Below, piece after piece: positions 23,607 to 34,261 of a stretch of 64,000 nucleotides of DNA. Position 1 is the stretch's first letter; each line of letters starts with the position of its first letter. The DNA comes from Phialocephala subalpina (Eukaryota > Ascomycota > Leotiomycetes > Helotiales > Mollisiaceae), in NCBI GenBank assembly GCA_900073065.1, contig FJOG01000002.1:3140160-3204159 (forward strand), written 5' to 3'. The notes under the pieces were generated by a model. That model was given only the letters and a program-made list of their open reading frames with translations, was not told the DNA's origin and did not search any database. The position numbers were made by a program, and so were the translations under genes.

Positions 23607-24953
23607 CTACATGAAAGGCCAAGGCTCCCCCTTGAGCTTTGCGATAATATAACCTAGCCGATCCAGCCACTTGAAACCAATGCGAAATCGCTGATCATCC
23701 CCACCGCTCCAATCCCATACGCCAACCAGCCTCTTAATCTCCTGCAGTGCCTTTGTGATCCCATCGAATCTCTCGGTATCGCTGAGCCCCCAACAGATTC
23801 GACACGCATCTACAAGCATATCCCTGATGATCAGAATCGAGACAGGGCACCTATGTACAGCAGCATGTCGAAGCCGGCTGAGCCTCCACAACGCATCTTT
23901 GAATGTATCAGCTCCTGAGCTTCCAACCGGTTGTCCGCCAATGAGAGAGCTGAGCTCTGAGCCTGTGGAGAGGGCATCTCTAAGGACCGAAGAGGAATTG
24001 AGCTTGAGAGAGTCCAGTAAACGAGGCCAGACATTGAGCTCTACTCGACGATAGGACGTCAGGCCTAGCTCTCTCAGCCTAGCAGGTTGCTGAGCCTTGG
24101 CGAATTTGTAGAGGCTGAGCTCTAGTGTGTTTTGTACCGTGGTGAGGAGGCCATCCTGGATGGAGAATGGCAGACGAACAAAAGGAGGTGTCTGGTAAGT
24201 TTCGTCAATTGGTGACCGTGGATGGTAGCACTCAGGTCCCTTCATTTGTGGTATTTCGAATGCTAATCACCTGTTAGTTACTGCTGGGGTGATATTGGAA
24301 ACAACAAAATACTGCCTGGAATTGACAGTAGCAAACCCGACAATTCTGAGGCGAACAACCAATTGGAAGAAAAAGGGTACGACGAAGGGGCTACTAACTG
24401 TCCGGAGTCCTCTTCTCTGAGCCTGGTGCGGTCCCAAAAGGGGCGGGTCCACTGTCATCTTGAGCACTGTTGTCAACTAATATTACCGCTTTCGTCAGCA
24501 CTCTATTCAAACAGACGCACTCTCGAGGAGGAATTGTTACCTATGCAGCCAGGAGCCGCGGACGCTGGCTGAGCCCCTCCTGAGGAAGGCTTGTCCCAAT
24601 CACCGATTATCTCAACAATATTGTTATCTGGGTTTGCTCTCAACTCGTTGGTAGTTGGCTGAGCCGTTGGAGGAGCGGTATTTGTAGTCGAAGATCCACC
24701 TCTATCAACGCGTTTGGTAGAATTCACTGCTACAATCCGATCAGCAACCTGCTTTCAAACCTTGTTGGACGGCAAGATTCACCTGAGCTTCCACGAGAGT
24801 CCCATACTGCCAAGAGTATAGCAAACTCCAATTCAGTCCGTGCCAGTAGTTGAGCGCAGAAGGTATGATGAAGAAATTGGTGTTGAGAATTTTTTGGTTG
24901 GTGAAGTTGGAGATCGGAGACCGAAGGTTGGAGTCGCGAGCTTCACTCGTCAT
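23607..24953 (-). CDS. Unknown fungal protein with Ser/Pro-rich linker and helical C-terminal domain
   Basis: The C-terminal 200 residues (24245-23607) are an uninterrupted, well-formed domain: FSIQDGLLTTVQNTLELSLY, AKAQQPARLRELGLTSYRRV, ALWRLSRLRHAAVHRCPVS, ILIIRDMLVDACRICWGL. The RLRHAAVHR-type motif is one I associate with uncharacterised ascomycete proteins. Upstream lie low-complexity exons: Thr/Pro/Ser-rich 24727-24550 and a short block near 24470-24400 (DNSAQDDSGPAPFG). They are joined by plausible short introns. The frame at 24953 may supply a first exon, but I could not join it in phase. No enzyme motif is visible. The nearby truncated copy shows recent local duplication. Confidence 0.5.
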
Positions 24954-25278
24954 AAAGACGCTAGTGAGCGAGGCATCAGCACGTTCATGGAAAGGAAAAA
25001 CTCGAAGCTCCGAGAAGGGCTAGTGGGAAGTGAATTCTCAAGAGCCCCAGGAAAAGCAAGAAATGCATTGCTTTGATTTAAAGGGGTAAGTGATAACCTA
25101 CCTACCTCCCTCTGGATTCTTGAAGCACTTGGCCAACTCTCTTATGGCAATGGGTGCATTGTGCAGCGCAATTCGAAGGAGTAACGAAAGGGGGCTGAGC
25201 TAATGCCATAAATTAAAATATCTAGCAATGATTCTGCAAACTTTCGCTACTGCAAACCCCACCTCACAACCCTCCCCT
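24954..25278. other. Intergenic spacer
   Basis: 325 bp between two minus-strand genes. No feature recognised. Confidence 0.5.
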
Positions 25279-27531
25279 CTACTTCCTATCCGGATACCCC
25301 ACCCCCTGCCCAACAGGACAACTCGGCACATTCTCCTGCCAAAACTTCTGCGCATACAGCGGCAAATAACTCTGCGTCGTAAACGCTCTCGGCATATAAT
25401 AACTCACATCAGCACTCGTATACGTTCCTCCCAACTGATTCAAGATAGAGACAACCGTGCTTGCGAAATAGTCGAGGAAGACGACATCAACGAAATCTGG
25501 TGTAGTGCCATCGATTGGGAAAGAGGCGTTTCCGGCGACGTAGTTGGGCTGGGAGTAGGAGGGGATTTTGGTGTGTGGTGTGTCGTCGCCGTCAGTGCCG
25601 AAGTCATCTGTGGTTACGTAGCCGAAGGAAGTGACTGTTTGGCGGCGTGAGATGCCACGGGTTTTGAGCTCTCCTACTTCGCCGGTAATGAGGGAGATTG
25701 TGGGGTCGACGCAGGAATCTTTAACTTGAGGCATGGAGCCGAAGTGCAAGTGAGCGGATGCACGTTTGTCATTCAGTGGAGCACCGTTGAGGCTGTTGAG
25801 AACATTCTTGGCGAGGGCGTATGGGACGTTGGGGATGAATTGGAACGCATCATCGAAAGGACTGACAATGAATGAATCGTCGTACGTGAATGGCCCTTTC
25901 ACGAGGTCGAAGCGGATGCTGCCAGTGTTGACGATGATATATCTTGCTGTCTCGGAACGAGATGCGTTGACGACGACGGCTCCGAGAGCGGTTTCGACGA
26001 GTGTGAAGATGTTGCCAGCTGCACCGAAGGGTTGGCAGGATTGACAGTATGTTGCTGGTGCACAGCCGTAGAGAGAGCTGAGGTTCAGTTGCTTTCGGAC
26101 GTCAGTGATCTCGCCTGTGACTCGAAGTCCGCTGTGATAGTCGAAAGTGCTGGCTTGGGAGTTGGTGGCGTGGTACTCAAATGTGAGCCTATTCCAGTCG
26201 AGATAACGGCGAGAGTAGACGATGCTAGAGGTCGAGGTGTTTGTAGCAAGTCTGGTAGGATTGGTGACTCCACGAGGGTTTATGAGACCAGTGTAGGAGT
26301 CGGACTTAATGCCTGACATTGCAAGCCACCCAAGTGTCTCACAATATCGTCCTAGATCATGTTACTCACAATGTCCCACCAAAGAAGGCAGATTCTTACC
26401 AGACTCGAGACCGGTACTCATGTCATCATAAACCTGGAAATCTCTGATATGGCTATGGCCACCAAACGCCTGAATTGGGACAGTCGGCCTCATTGCTCGG
26501 ATGGTGTCGTGCAAGAGACCAAACGTGCTCGATGAATCGGTACGGCGAATTGGGTTGTGACCAATCACGAGGAAGAGATCAATGGGCTCGGTGTAGTTGA
26601 TAGCGTCAATGAACCACTGTTGCTTGACCATATCGGCAGCCTTGATGATCTTGGAGACATTGGAGTTTCCACCAAAGTTGAACAAGACACCAAAAGCCAT
26701 GATACGGAGGCCTGTGGCAATGTTAGATAGACCCAAGAACATTTAGCACTGAATCACTGGCCGTGAGGTGTGGTGAAATAACGATGGGTTTTGCCAATGT
26801 ATTCATAGACACCTGTAGCAGGGTTGATGATTTGCACATTGCTTGTGAGGTATTTGTCACCCCAGTAGCTACTGAAATTGTAGAAGCTGCAAGGGACATT
26901 AGCAGTGGACACGATGCACGACGTGACAGTGAACAATAAACTTACTGCTCGTATGCAATCTCTGTAACGTACAGCTCGTGATTGCCTGGTGTTGTAGTCA
27001 GAATTAAGATTCTGATCGCGCGTTGGTTTCGTACCAATTGTCAACAGATCATAGTTGATCTCATCAAAGATGGGATTTGAGAGGACTCCGTTGGGCAAAG
27101 CGGCATCGCTCAACCCAGCACCATCGTGAAGGTCACCTGTGTCAATCAGGAGAAGATCCACAGCAAGATTGCCTGCCTTCTGGACCATGTGCCTCGAGAA
27201 GGACACAAAATCACCCCAATCAGCACCGTAGTTCTGCTCCTTGAGATGACCTTCAAGCCATCCATGAGTGTCGGTCTGGGAGGATTAGCTGCCGTTCATC
27301 CATGTAGTACAGGTCCTCAGTTGACCATTGAGTGTGACATACGGTGTGCAAGAAATTCAATTGACCCCATTCCAGAGGTGATTTGGGTCCAGTCGTAGCA
27401 TTAGAAGCCTCCGGTTGCATACGACGTACGAAACGTTCATGAACAACTGCATCAGCAGGTCCGTAACACGAATCGCACGCAATGACTGAACTGACGGCAG
27501 CAGCTAAGCTGTACAGAATCGAGAGTCTCAT
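25279..27531 (-). CDS. Secreted 5'-nucleotidase / metallophosphoesterase
   Basis: Six exons (27531-27343, 27275-27035, 26985-26946, 26886-26762, 26711-26400, 26351-25279) give 659 residues. The start at 27531 gives a signal peptide (MRLSILYSLAAAVSSVIA); an ATG 10 codons earlier is less likely. The calcineurin-like domain carries the di-metal motifs TDTHGWLEGH, DTGDLHDG, GNHELY, GHNP and FGGHSHIRD in order. The C-terminal part has the 5'-nucleotidase nucleotide-binding domain (RYIIVNTGSIRFDLVKGPFT...DDAFQF). It probably hydrolyses nucleotides or related phosphoesters outside the cell or in the secretory path. Exon 4 to 5 requires a GC donor (CACG/GCCAGT). The C-terminus shows no GPI-type hydrophobic tail. 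Confidence 0.88.
26712..26761 (-). other. Probable GC-AG intron of the nucleotidase gene
   Basis: Only a donor at GCCAGT joins TTPHG to LRIMAFGVLF in frame with the CACAG acceptor. The donor is a weak match to consensus, so a sequence error or a decayed site is possible. Confidence 0.45.
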
Positions 27532-28902
27532 CCTGCAGTCCGTAAAAGGGAAGATTGGCAACGGTCGCGTCGAGGATCAATCCGGTCAAGCTTGGGACCT
27601 TGATGGGTGAAGTTTGTGGCTCCTAAGATGCTTTTAAGCATAAACAGAGCCTCTCACCCAGAATCCCCTTAGCCAGGAACGTCCCGCATCTCACTGTCAT
27701 CTATACCTGGTAGTGGCGAGCTCCGCTGTTCTTATCGCCATTTATCCACTGCACGTGTTAATGCCAAGTGCTACCGGACATGCATCTTTCCAGAGACCTT
27801 CCTGATGGGGCTTCGTGCGCGAACACAGGAGCAACGTTCTTGCCTGTTCGTGATTCGGGGCGTGGCGAAAGGTTGATTAATTGGATCGTGGCTGAGATTG
27901 CTGGTGAACACCAAGAGATCGTGGATGATTGATAGGGAAGGAGTGAGGATGAAGAGAGAAGTCCGTCTTGGGAATTGCGGGGTGTGGCGTTGTCTAACCG
28001 TAGATGGGTAGACAGTTATTCTCACAGATATACATCATCCCTGTGAAGCGTATTTTTCAGCATGCTTCAATTGCTGGCGATAAAGTTCCTCGCACGTCCT
28101 TCTCCGAGTACGAAATACATCCCAAAATTGAGATAACTGTCTGCTCTTCTTTCCTTTGAGATTCCAAACTTTCATTACGTTACTACTGCTATTTTCGTCT
28201 ACTTTCCTTTTGATTGGGATGAGCTTTGCGGAGAGAAATTGAACATCTGGTTGGTAGTCAGGATCCGCTGGTCTTTCATCTCATGGATGATATTGGACCA
28301 CTTACGTAAGTGCGAGTCACTATTCATGGTGGTTTCTTTATGGGACTGGAAGCTTCATTGCCCTTCCTCTATTGAGTACTTAAAGATAGGTAGAGAAAGA
28401 CGAGAGTCACGTGCTAACAGCACTTCACTCCTCGAACGAGTTGGGAAGAGGCGGTGCTATGCACAAGTGGCTGAAGACTTCACTTATATTCATTTGTATA
28501 GTGACAAGGTACTGTTTCCATCTTGGGGGCCCAATCGTAGTCTCGTGCAGAAGAGCAAGCCTGGTCAGGCGGAACTCCGCTTGGCTTTCCACCAGTCGTA
28601 CTCAAGCACCAATCACATGCACGTTCAAGGTTCTTGAGCCTCGCTCCGCACTACAACGGTCCAATAAAGACCACTCGTCCAGTCTATGTATAGTCCTGGT
28701 ACTGCGCCTGTCATCGTACGTTGGTTAAGGAGAATGTTTTCTGCGTCTTCCTTGTACCTAGCTATTTCCATATCTCTGCCGTGTAATCCCGCTTGAACCT
28801 GCTTGAACCTCCTCCTTCTGCTGTAGTGTTCTACATGTCTCTTCTTTGATTTAGGCTCACTGTTGAAGTCCTGTTCGTGGACTTCCATCTCTGATAGTCG
28901 TC
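27532..28902. other. Divergent spacer, no gene seen
   Basis: About 1.4 kb between the nucleotidase gene and the plus-strand membrane-protein gene. Short frames lack motifs, codon coherence and splice support. Confidence 0.5.
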
Positions 28903-30073
28903 ATGGCGTCGATCACCACGGAGAAGAATGTACGACAGTCCTCCTAACTCCGTTCTCGTCATGGAGCTTTAGGGTAGCGAATGTCTTTTCAATCAAATAT
29001 TGACTAACTCAATATCCAGTGGTACCAAATATCCGTCCTCGCGAAAGACAACTACACCATGCTCGGCCAGAGGTTAGGTTCGGACGGAAGCGGCGCGGTC
29101 TGGTTCTCCCCAACAGACGAGACGAGCGAGGAGCAACAATGGCAGATATACCTATACAACACCACCTACTACGTTTTTCGTACCGCTGGGTGCGGACCAT
29201 CTGGATACATGATGTTGATAAATAATACTGGTGGTACTCACGGTGCGCCTTGTGTACGTTTCCTTTCCTCGAAAATCTGGCGGAGAAGAAGAGGGGCTCA
29301 AAAAGTCCACGTATTACTAGGAGATTTAAAACCTTATCACGATATACACTCTGAGATAGACCGCTGATAGACAATATCAGATGAAAGACATCTCCTTCGC
29401 AGATGACTCAATGTACTGGGGCATAACACCAATGGGCGATGGGACATTCTATCTTACGAACGCAGCTGTGGGAGACAAATGGCATCTGGCGATCGATGAT
29501 GGCAGTACGAATATTGGTCTAGATTCGAACCTGACCTATCCTCGACCTGGACAATCCTTTTCATTTTCACCTTTGGGAGAGATCAATAATGCGTCGTTTA
29601 GTAGTATTGCTGTACGTATCCTTGATTGAGATGGTGATTTCATGAATGATTTATACTGACAGGGATATTATTAGACCCCACCTGTGACTTCAACAGGTAC
29701 GACATTACCGTCAACAACGAGCCATACGACCAGATCGCCAACCACCTCGGCAAGCATGACATCTCCTCCGACGCCAGCGCATAAGTCTGGGCTCCCGACA
29801 GGGGCGAGCGCAGGTATTGGAGCGTCGATAGGAGGCGTAGCCTTGATCGCCGTCCTCGTTCTCGGATTTTGGTTCATGCGCAGGAGGAAAAGACGGATAG
29901 AGTCGCCGCCAGCTTACCCGGAGGACGAGCCAAGTAAAACAGATACGCATAAAACAACAACTCAAGAGCTGGATCCGACTGAGAGGCGGATGAGATATGA
30001 GCTTGATATACCGCCTGTAGAGATAGCGGTTGAGCAGAGAGCTGAGTTGATGGGTGGGGATGTGAGGCACTGA
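28903..30073 (+). CDS. Single-pass membrane protein with possible lectin-like ectodomain
   Basis: Four exons (28903-28929, 29020-29253, 29381-29611, 29675-30073) join in frame to 296 residues. The N-terminal 160 residues contain repeated WYQISVL..., QQWQIYLYNTTYYVFRT and DKWHLAIDDGSTNIGLDSN. The Trp/Gln-rich pattern and spacing suggest a beta-trefoil (ricin-B-like) fold, but a full QxW set is not evident. A Thr/Ser/Pro-rich stalk (about 165-205) leads to one transmembrane helix (ASIGGVALIAVLVLGFWFM), a basic stop-transfer RRRKRR and a polar cytoplasmic tail. The layout resembles fungal cell-surface sensor proteins. No signal peptide is seen, so the helix would act as the membrane anchor. Function unknown. 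Confidence 0.7.
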
Positions 30074-30304
30074 TTGGATCTATAGAGAGAACAAGGAAGA
30101 TATTTTGTATGAGATGCCCACAATTAATTGAAACTACAGAAAGAAGATCTCGGAGTGCAGTGCGAAGTCTGCAATGTGAAAGATGAAAATGCGGCGTAAA
30201 TTCTGGCTCGCTAAAATTTCAGGGGTCTCGCTAGTAGTTGGAGGTTTTCAGAGGAACGGCAAACATCGGTTTCGTTATTTGAACGGGCGGAGCAATAATG
30301 TAAC

Positions 30305-32093
30305 TCAGATCAAGTACTTATACCTGATCACACCATCCCTATCCTCCGCCTCTGCCGCCTTTCTATTCTCTCGTCTGAGGTACAACCCCAACACCGCAGC
30401 AAAACAAATCCCCCCAAAGGCAAAACTCGACAACGCAATCCCACCAGCAACATACTGCGGCGCCGTATTCGACGGAAAGAAATAACTCCCATAAATATTA
30501 CTCAGATTTCCCAGCATGTTGACTAATGCATACGTAATTGCTCTTTTCGTCCTCGTTCTTGGGATTGTACTTCCGACCCAAGCTTCGAGGACGTTGAATG
30601 CGGAAAACGACCCCGCGCACATGAGGAACATGCCTGTATATCGTACTGCAGTAGCATGGGAACCTATGACCATGCCATTACCGACGATTGCCAGGGCGAG
30701 GGGCCACATGACGAGGATTGCGCGTTTGCCGGTGCGGGCTGCGATTAGGGAGTTTCCGAGGGAAGTGAAGAATCCAAAAACATAGACAGGCGACGTCAAC
30801 AGCAATGAGCGAATCTTGCCATATCCCAGTGTTTGAACGATGCTGGGGAAAAAATATGTCCATGTTTGCGATGACAACAGACAGACTTGGACAGCGACGA
30901 GCCCCCAGACTTTGATGTCGGTTACGGTATCGACTATAGATAAATCAGTATGTGATTTGAAGCATGATTTAGGAGTCGAGGAGCTGAGGAGCCGGGTGCG
31001 CGAAACTCGCGAAGCGTTCGGCTCCGAAGATCTCTTCAAATAAAGGGAAGAATTTCACGTACTGAGTCCTTGCTTGGCGGTCGAGGTCTCGTCTAGCTCG
31101 CCGTTGGCGGAGATAGCGATTCGGTATTCGGCTAGGCGTTGCTCTTGTTCTGTGAGCCACTTTTTCTTGCCGGAGCGGGGGAAATCTGGGAGGAGGAGGA
31201 AGGCTACGAGGCCGACGACCATGGTACCAGCCCCTTCGATAATGTAGAGCCATCTATGAGACATCAGGATGGAAGACGTGGATTTACGAAGGAGTACTTA
31301 CCTCCATCCTTCGAATCCTCCCTTGCCCTCCAATCCGCTCAGAACTCCTGCTGCGAGAACACCTCCAAAACCGTTCGCAATCGTGTTGCCACAATACATC
31401 AGCGCGACGCGAGGCGCAATTTCGCTAGGCTTGTACCAAGACGAGATGAGCAGACTAAAACTTTATCAGACCATAGCTCGGGATTGTACTTCAAGGGACC
31501 TTACAGTGCTCCAGCGAAGAAGGGAGATTCAGCAAAACCAATGAGGAACCTGACAGCGAAGATGCCTGAAAAGTTCTTGACGCCAGCAGTTGCAAGTGAT
31601 ATGCCTCCCCAGACGATGATCGCAATGGGCAGATATCGTGACGGATTGAGTTTTGTGAGGATCAAATTACTAGGAATCTGGCCCAGGAGATAACCGACAA
31701 ACTGGTCCGAATTAGCAGATGGTCTCAAAAATTCGAGACAAAGCCTACCATGATAGAGACTGCAGTCTGGTATTGGGTATCTGTGAGGTGAAGGTCAGTC
31801 TGCAGACCTCCAAGTCGAGCACTGGCGATGTTGGATCGGTCGAGGATGTTGAATATGAAGATGCCGAAGAGAGAGGTGATGAGATGAAGGTCGATTTTCC
31901 AGACCACTGAAGACGATATTAGTTTAAAATTGGTTTTTTATCAGGTAGAGCACTTACATTTCTTCTCGAGCGCTCTGTACTCTTCATCAGACAACCCATC
32001 GAAAGTGTCGGGTATAGTATTGTTTGCTGCACGAGGAACTTCAGTCGAAGTATCCTCAACAGAATCAATATACGACTTCTCTGCAGATGTCAT
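30305..32093 (-). CDS. DAL5/TNA1-type MFS transporter (anion:cation symporter family)
   Basis: About seven exons on the minus strand, starting at ATG 32093 and ending at 30305. Family motifs in order: KIDLHLITSLFGIFIFNILD, RSNIASARLGGLQTDL, GYLLGQIPSNLILTKLNPSR, FLIGFAESPFFAGAL, WRWLYIIEGAGTMVVG and LLPDFPRSGKKKWLTEQEQ. About 12 membrane helices are expected. The group carries small organic anions such as allantoate, nicotinate and pantothenate. The gene is the first of the 30-42 kb block, reading away from the aldo/keto reductase gene. A CTCGGAAAC copy lies about 270 bp upstream of the start, matching the motif in the other promoters of the block. Role as exporter or importer of the cluster compound is inference. 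Confidence 0.88.
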
Positions 32094-32744
32094 GGTGAAA
32101 GATTTGTTCGAGTTTGATAATGAGAATTATGCTCGTAACTGAAAGATGCTGTGATAAAATTAATGAGCTGGCATCTTCCATCTCTTTATGGACTTCGAGA
32201 TGGCTGGTGTGCATACTCATCAACATCAACATACTGACGGCCCGACTGTGCAGCCGACCCAGCCCAAGTTCAAGCCACTTAACTGCGGGTGAAAATTCTT
32301 GCGGGGTTTGACGCGGGGAAGCACGGCGTATGATGCGGAAATGAAAACGGATTCTTGAGCTCGGAAACGCTGATGGCCAGCGCAGGTGACAAAAGCATGA
32401 ATCCGAGTAATAGCCCACATTGTAGGGTCTCAGGTTTGAAGGTGCTCGGATATATGGTGTCTGTGGAATCAGTACGCCAAGCCCAGAGACACCTCAGCGC
32501 CTTCTCGATTTGAAGATTTCCGAGGATGGTAAATGTGGTGAAAATTAGCACCATGGGAGAGCGACCCAGCAAGCCCAATGACAAAAATAATTTGACAGCC
32601 TTCTGTACTTGTGGGATCAGGAACGTAGAATAATGCATGTGATGAAGTATAGGAGCTAAGACCGTGATACGAAGATTGAGAATGCAATTGTCTCTGCAAG
32701 TGATTATAGCATTTCATAGCTTTTCAAACTGAAACTGACTTTGA
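32094..32744. other. Promoter region of the transporter gene
   Basis: About 650 bp between the transporter start and the aldo/keto reductase end. Only a single CTCGGAAAC motif stands out. Short frames are not supported. Confidence 0.5.
32357..32369 (+). promoter_or_regulatory. Candidate regulator half-site GAGCTCGGAAACG
   Basis: The same 13-mer occurs at 34009-34021 in the regulator / aldo-keto reductase promoter. It contains the CGG triplet bound by Zn2Cys6 monomers and lies about 270 bp upstream of the transporter ATG. Confidence 0.45.
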
Positions 32745-33845
32745 CTACATAGTGAACTTCGTCTTGTTCTCCTCGCCAGACTCCTTTGCAATTTTCTTAA
32801 CAACATTTTCTCCTGCTTCGTCATAGATATCAAAACCCCACCGAGCTGGAAAGTTGAAGCGCTTATGCCGCTCCAAGGCATTCAGCTGAGCCATTGCTTG
32901 CTCCGGTATCTCAAAGTCTTGGAAGTTACTTCGGATCCTTGATGCCGTAACAGACTTCGGCAGCACGATTGTCCCTCGTTGTACTCCCCAGCTTACAAGC
33001 ACTTGCCCTGGATCCTTCCCAAGAGACTTTGAAACCTCGTGGACCTTAGCATCGTCTACCGTCCGAGGCTCGCTGGTCTGGTTGTTCCCCAAAGGTGAAT
33101 ATGCTGTGATCTTGATTCCCTTCTGCTCGCAGAACTTAAACAGTGCAGGTTGCTGTAGGTATGGGTGTGCTTCGATTTGATTTACTGCGGGTGTAACCGA
33201 ACAGGCAGACAGTAGCGCCTCGAGACGGCGAACGTTGAAATTCGATACGCCAATGGCCTTGACCTTGCCGGTCTTCAGTAAAGCCTCCATTGCTTCGTAG
33301 GTAACAGCGGGATCAACGTCGTCTAATTCAAAAACTCCGTTTGAGTCAAGTGGAAAGAATTTGCTGCCAGGTTTGAAGGCACTGTGGAGAGAGTGTTAGT
33401 AGATGTAACATGGGAGTGTCTGTGCTGCAATTTCCGGATCGAATCCAGATATTTTGAGAACCAGATTGACGGTGACTTACCAGGGCCAGTGCATCAAATA
33501 GAGATCTAGATAGTCTGTTCCCAAATCTGCCAAAGTTTTGTCCAATGCCTTTTCAACATCTTTGGGGCGATGATTCGTGTTCCAAAGTTTCCCTGTGACG
33601 AAGATGTCCTCTCTGTTCACGCCGCTCTTCCGTATGCCTTCTCCAACCTCATTCTCGTTTCGATAGATGGCAGCACAATCGATGTGTCTATAGCCAGCTC
33701 GCAGGGCTGTTTCGACAGCTTGTTCGACATCATGCGGTGCTGCTTGCCATGTGCCAAAGCCCACAGCAGGTATTTTGGCGCCAGTGTTGAGAGTGAACGT
33801 TCGATTGAGAGCCATGTTGTTGACTTTGAGGTCGATGTCAGCCAA
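32745..33845 (-). CDS. Aldo/keto reductase
   Basis: Two exons (33845-33481, 33381-32745) give 333 residues. The NADPH-dependent AKR catalytic tetrad is intact: Asp in [10 protein letters not shown], Tyr in the same stretch, Lys in [12 protein letters not shown], His in LYLMHWP. Further AKR signatures are [35 protein letters not shown] and [12 protein letters not shown] second ATG 10 codons downstream ([24 protein letters not shown]) could also serve as the start. AKRs reduce aldehydes and ketones to alcohols. The gene is divergent from the Zn2Cys6 regulator and shares its 416-bp promoter with a perfect inverted repeat. It could reduce the aldehyde released by the neighbouring reductase enzyme (inference). 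Confidence 0.93.
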
Positions 33846-34261
33846 ATTCGATTGATTTTCGACAGGTTGACAATAGTGCTAGAGTCGATTGTCGCGCCAT
33901 GCCTGTGTGCGGAGTTCTTTTATTTGAGAGCCCCAATGTTCTGCTGCTTTCCTTTCGGTCGTGGCGACACAGCGCAGAGGTAAGACGAGTCAAGTGTAGA
34001 GGAAGACTGAGCTCGGAAACGTGAAGCTCAACATGTTTCCGAGGCTAGCAACTCCGCGCTATGCCCTCTTCGGCCAAGTGCCTGCCTCCCCTCATTTCAG
34101 ACTTCACTTCACTTCTGGTGCTTCTCCGAGCTTTATATCGGCCACATATCCATTTTCATGATCCAACACAGTCCTCCTCTCCATACCCCGTACGACGCTC
34201 GGATTCGTTCGGAAATGGGTGCCTCCTTTGATCCCGACTGAACCACCCCGTGATCCGTAGC
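33846..34261. other. Divergent promoter, aldo/keto reductase and regulator
   Basis: 416 bp head-to-head spacer with no gene. It carries the inverted repeat at 34012-34043. Confidence 0.6.
34012..34043. promoter_or_regulatory. Inverted repeat CTCGGAAAC-N14-GTTTCCGAG
   Basis: Two perfect 9-bp arms separated by 14 bp. They place CGG and CCG triplets in inverted orientation, the form recognised by Zn2Cys6 dimers such as Gal4-type factors. It sits between the aldo/keto reductase and the Zn2Cys6 regulator gene, which suggests autoregulation plus control of the reductase. Confidence 0.6.
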
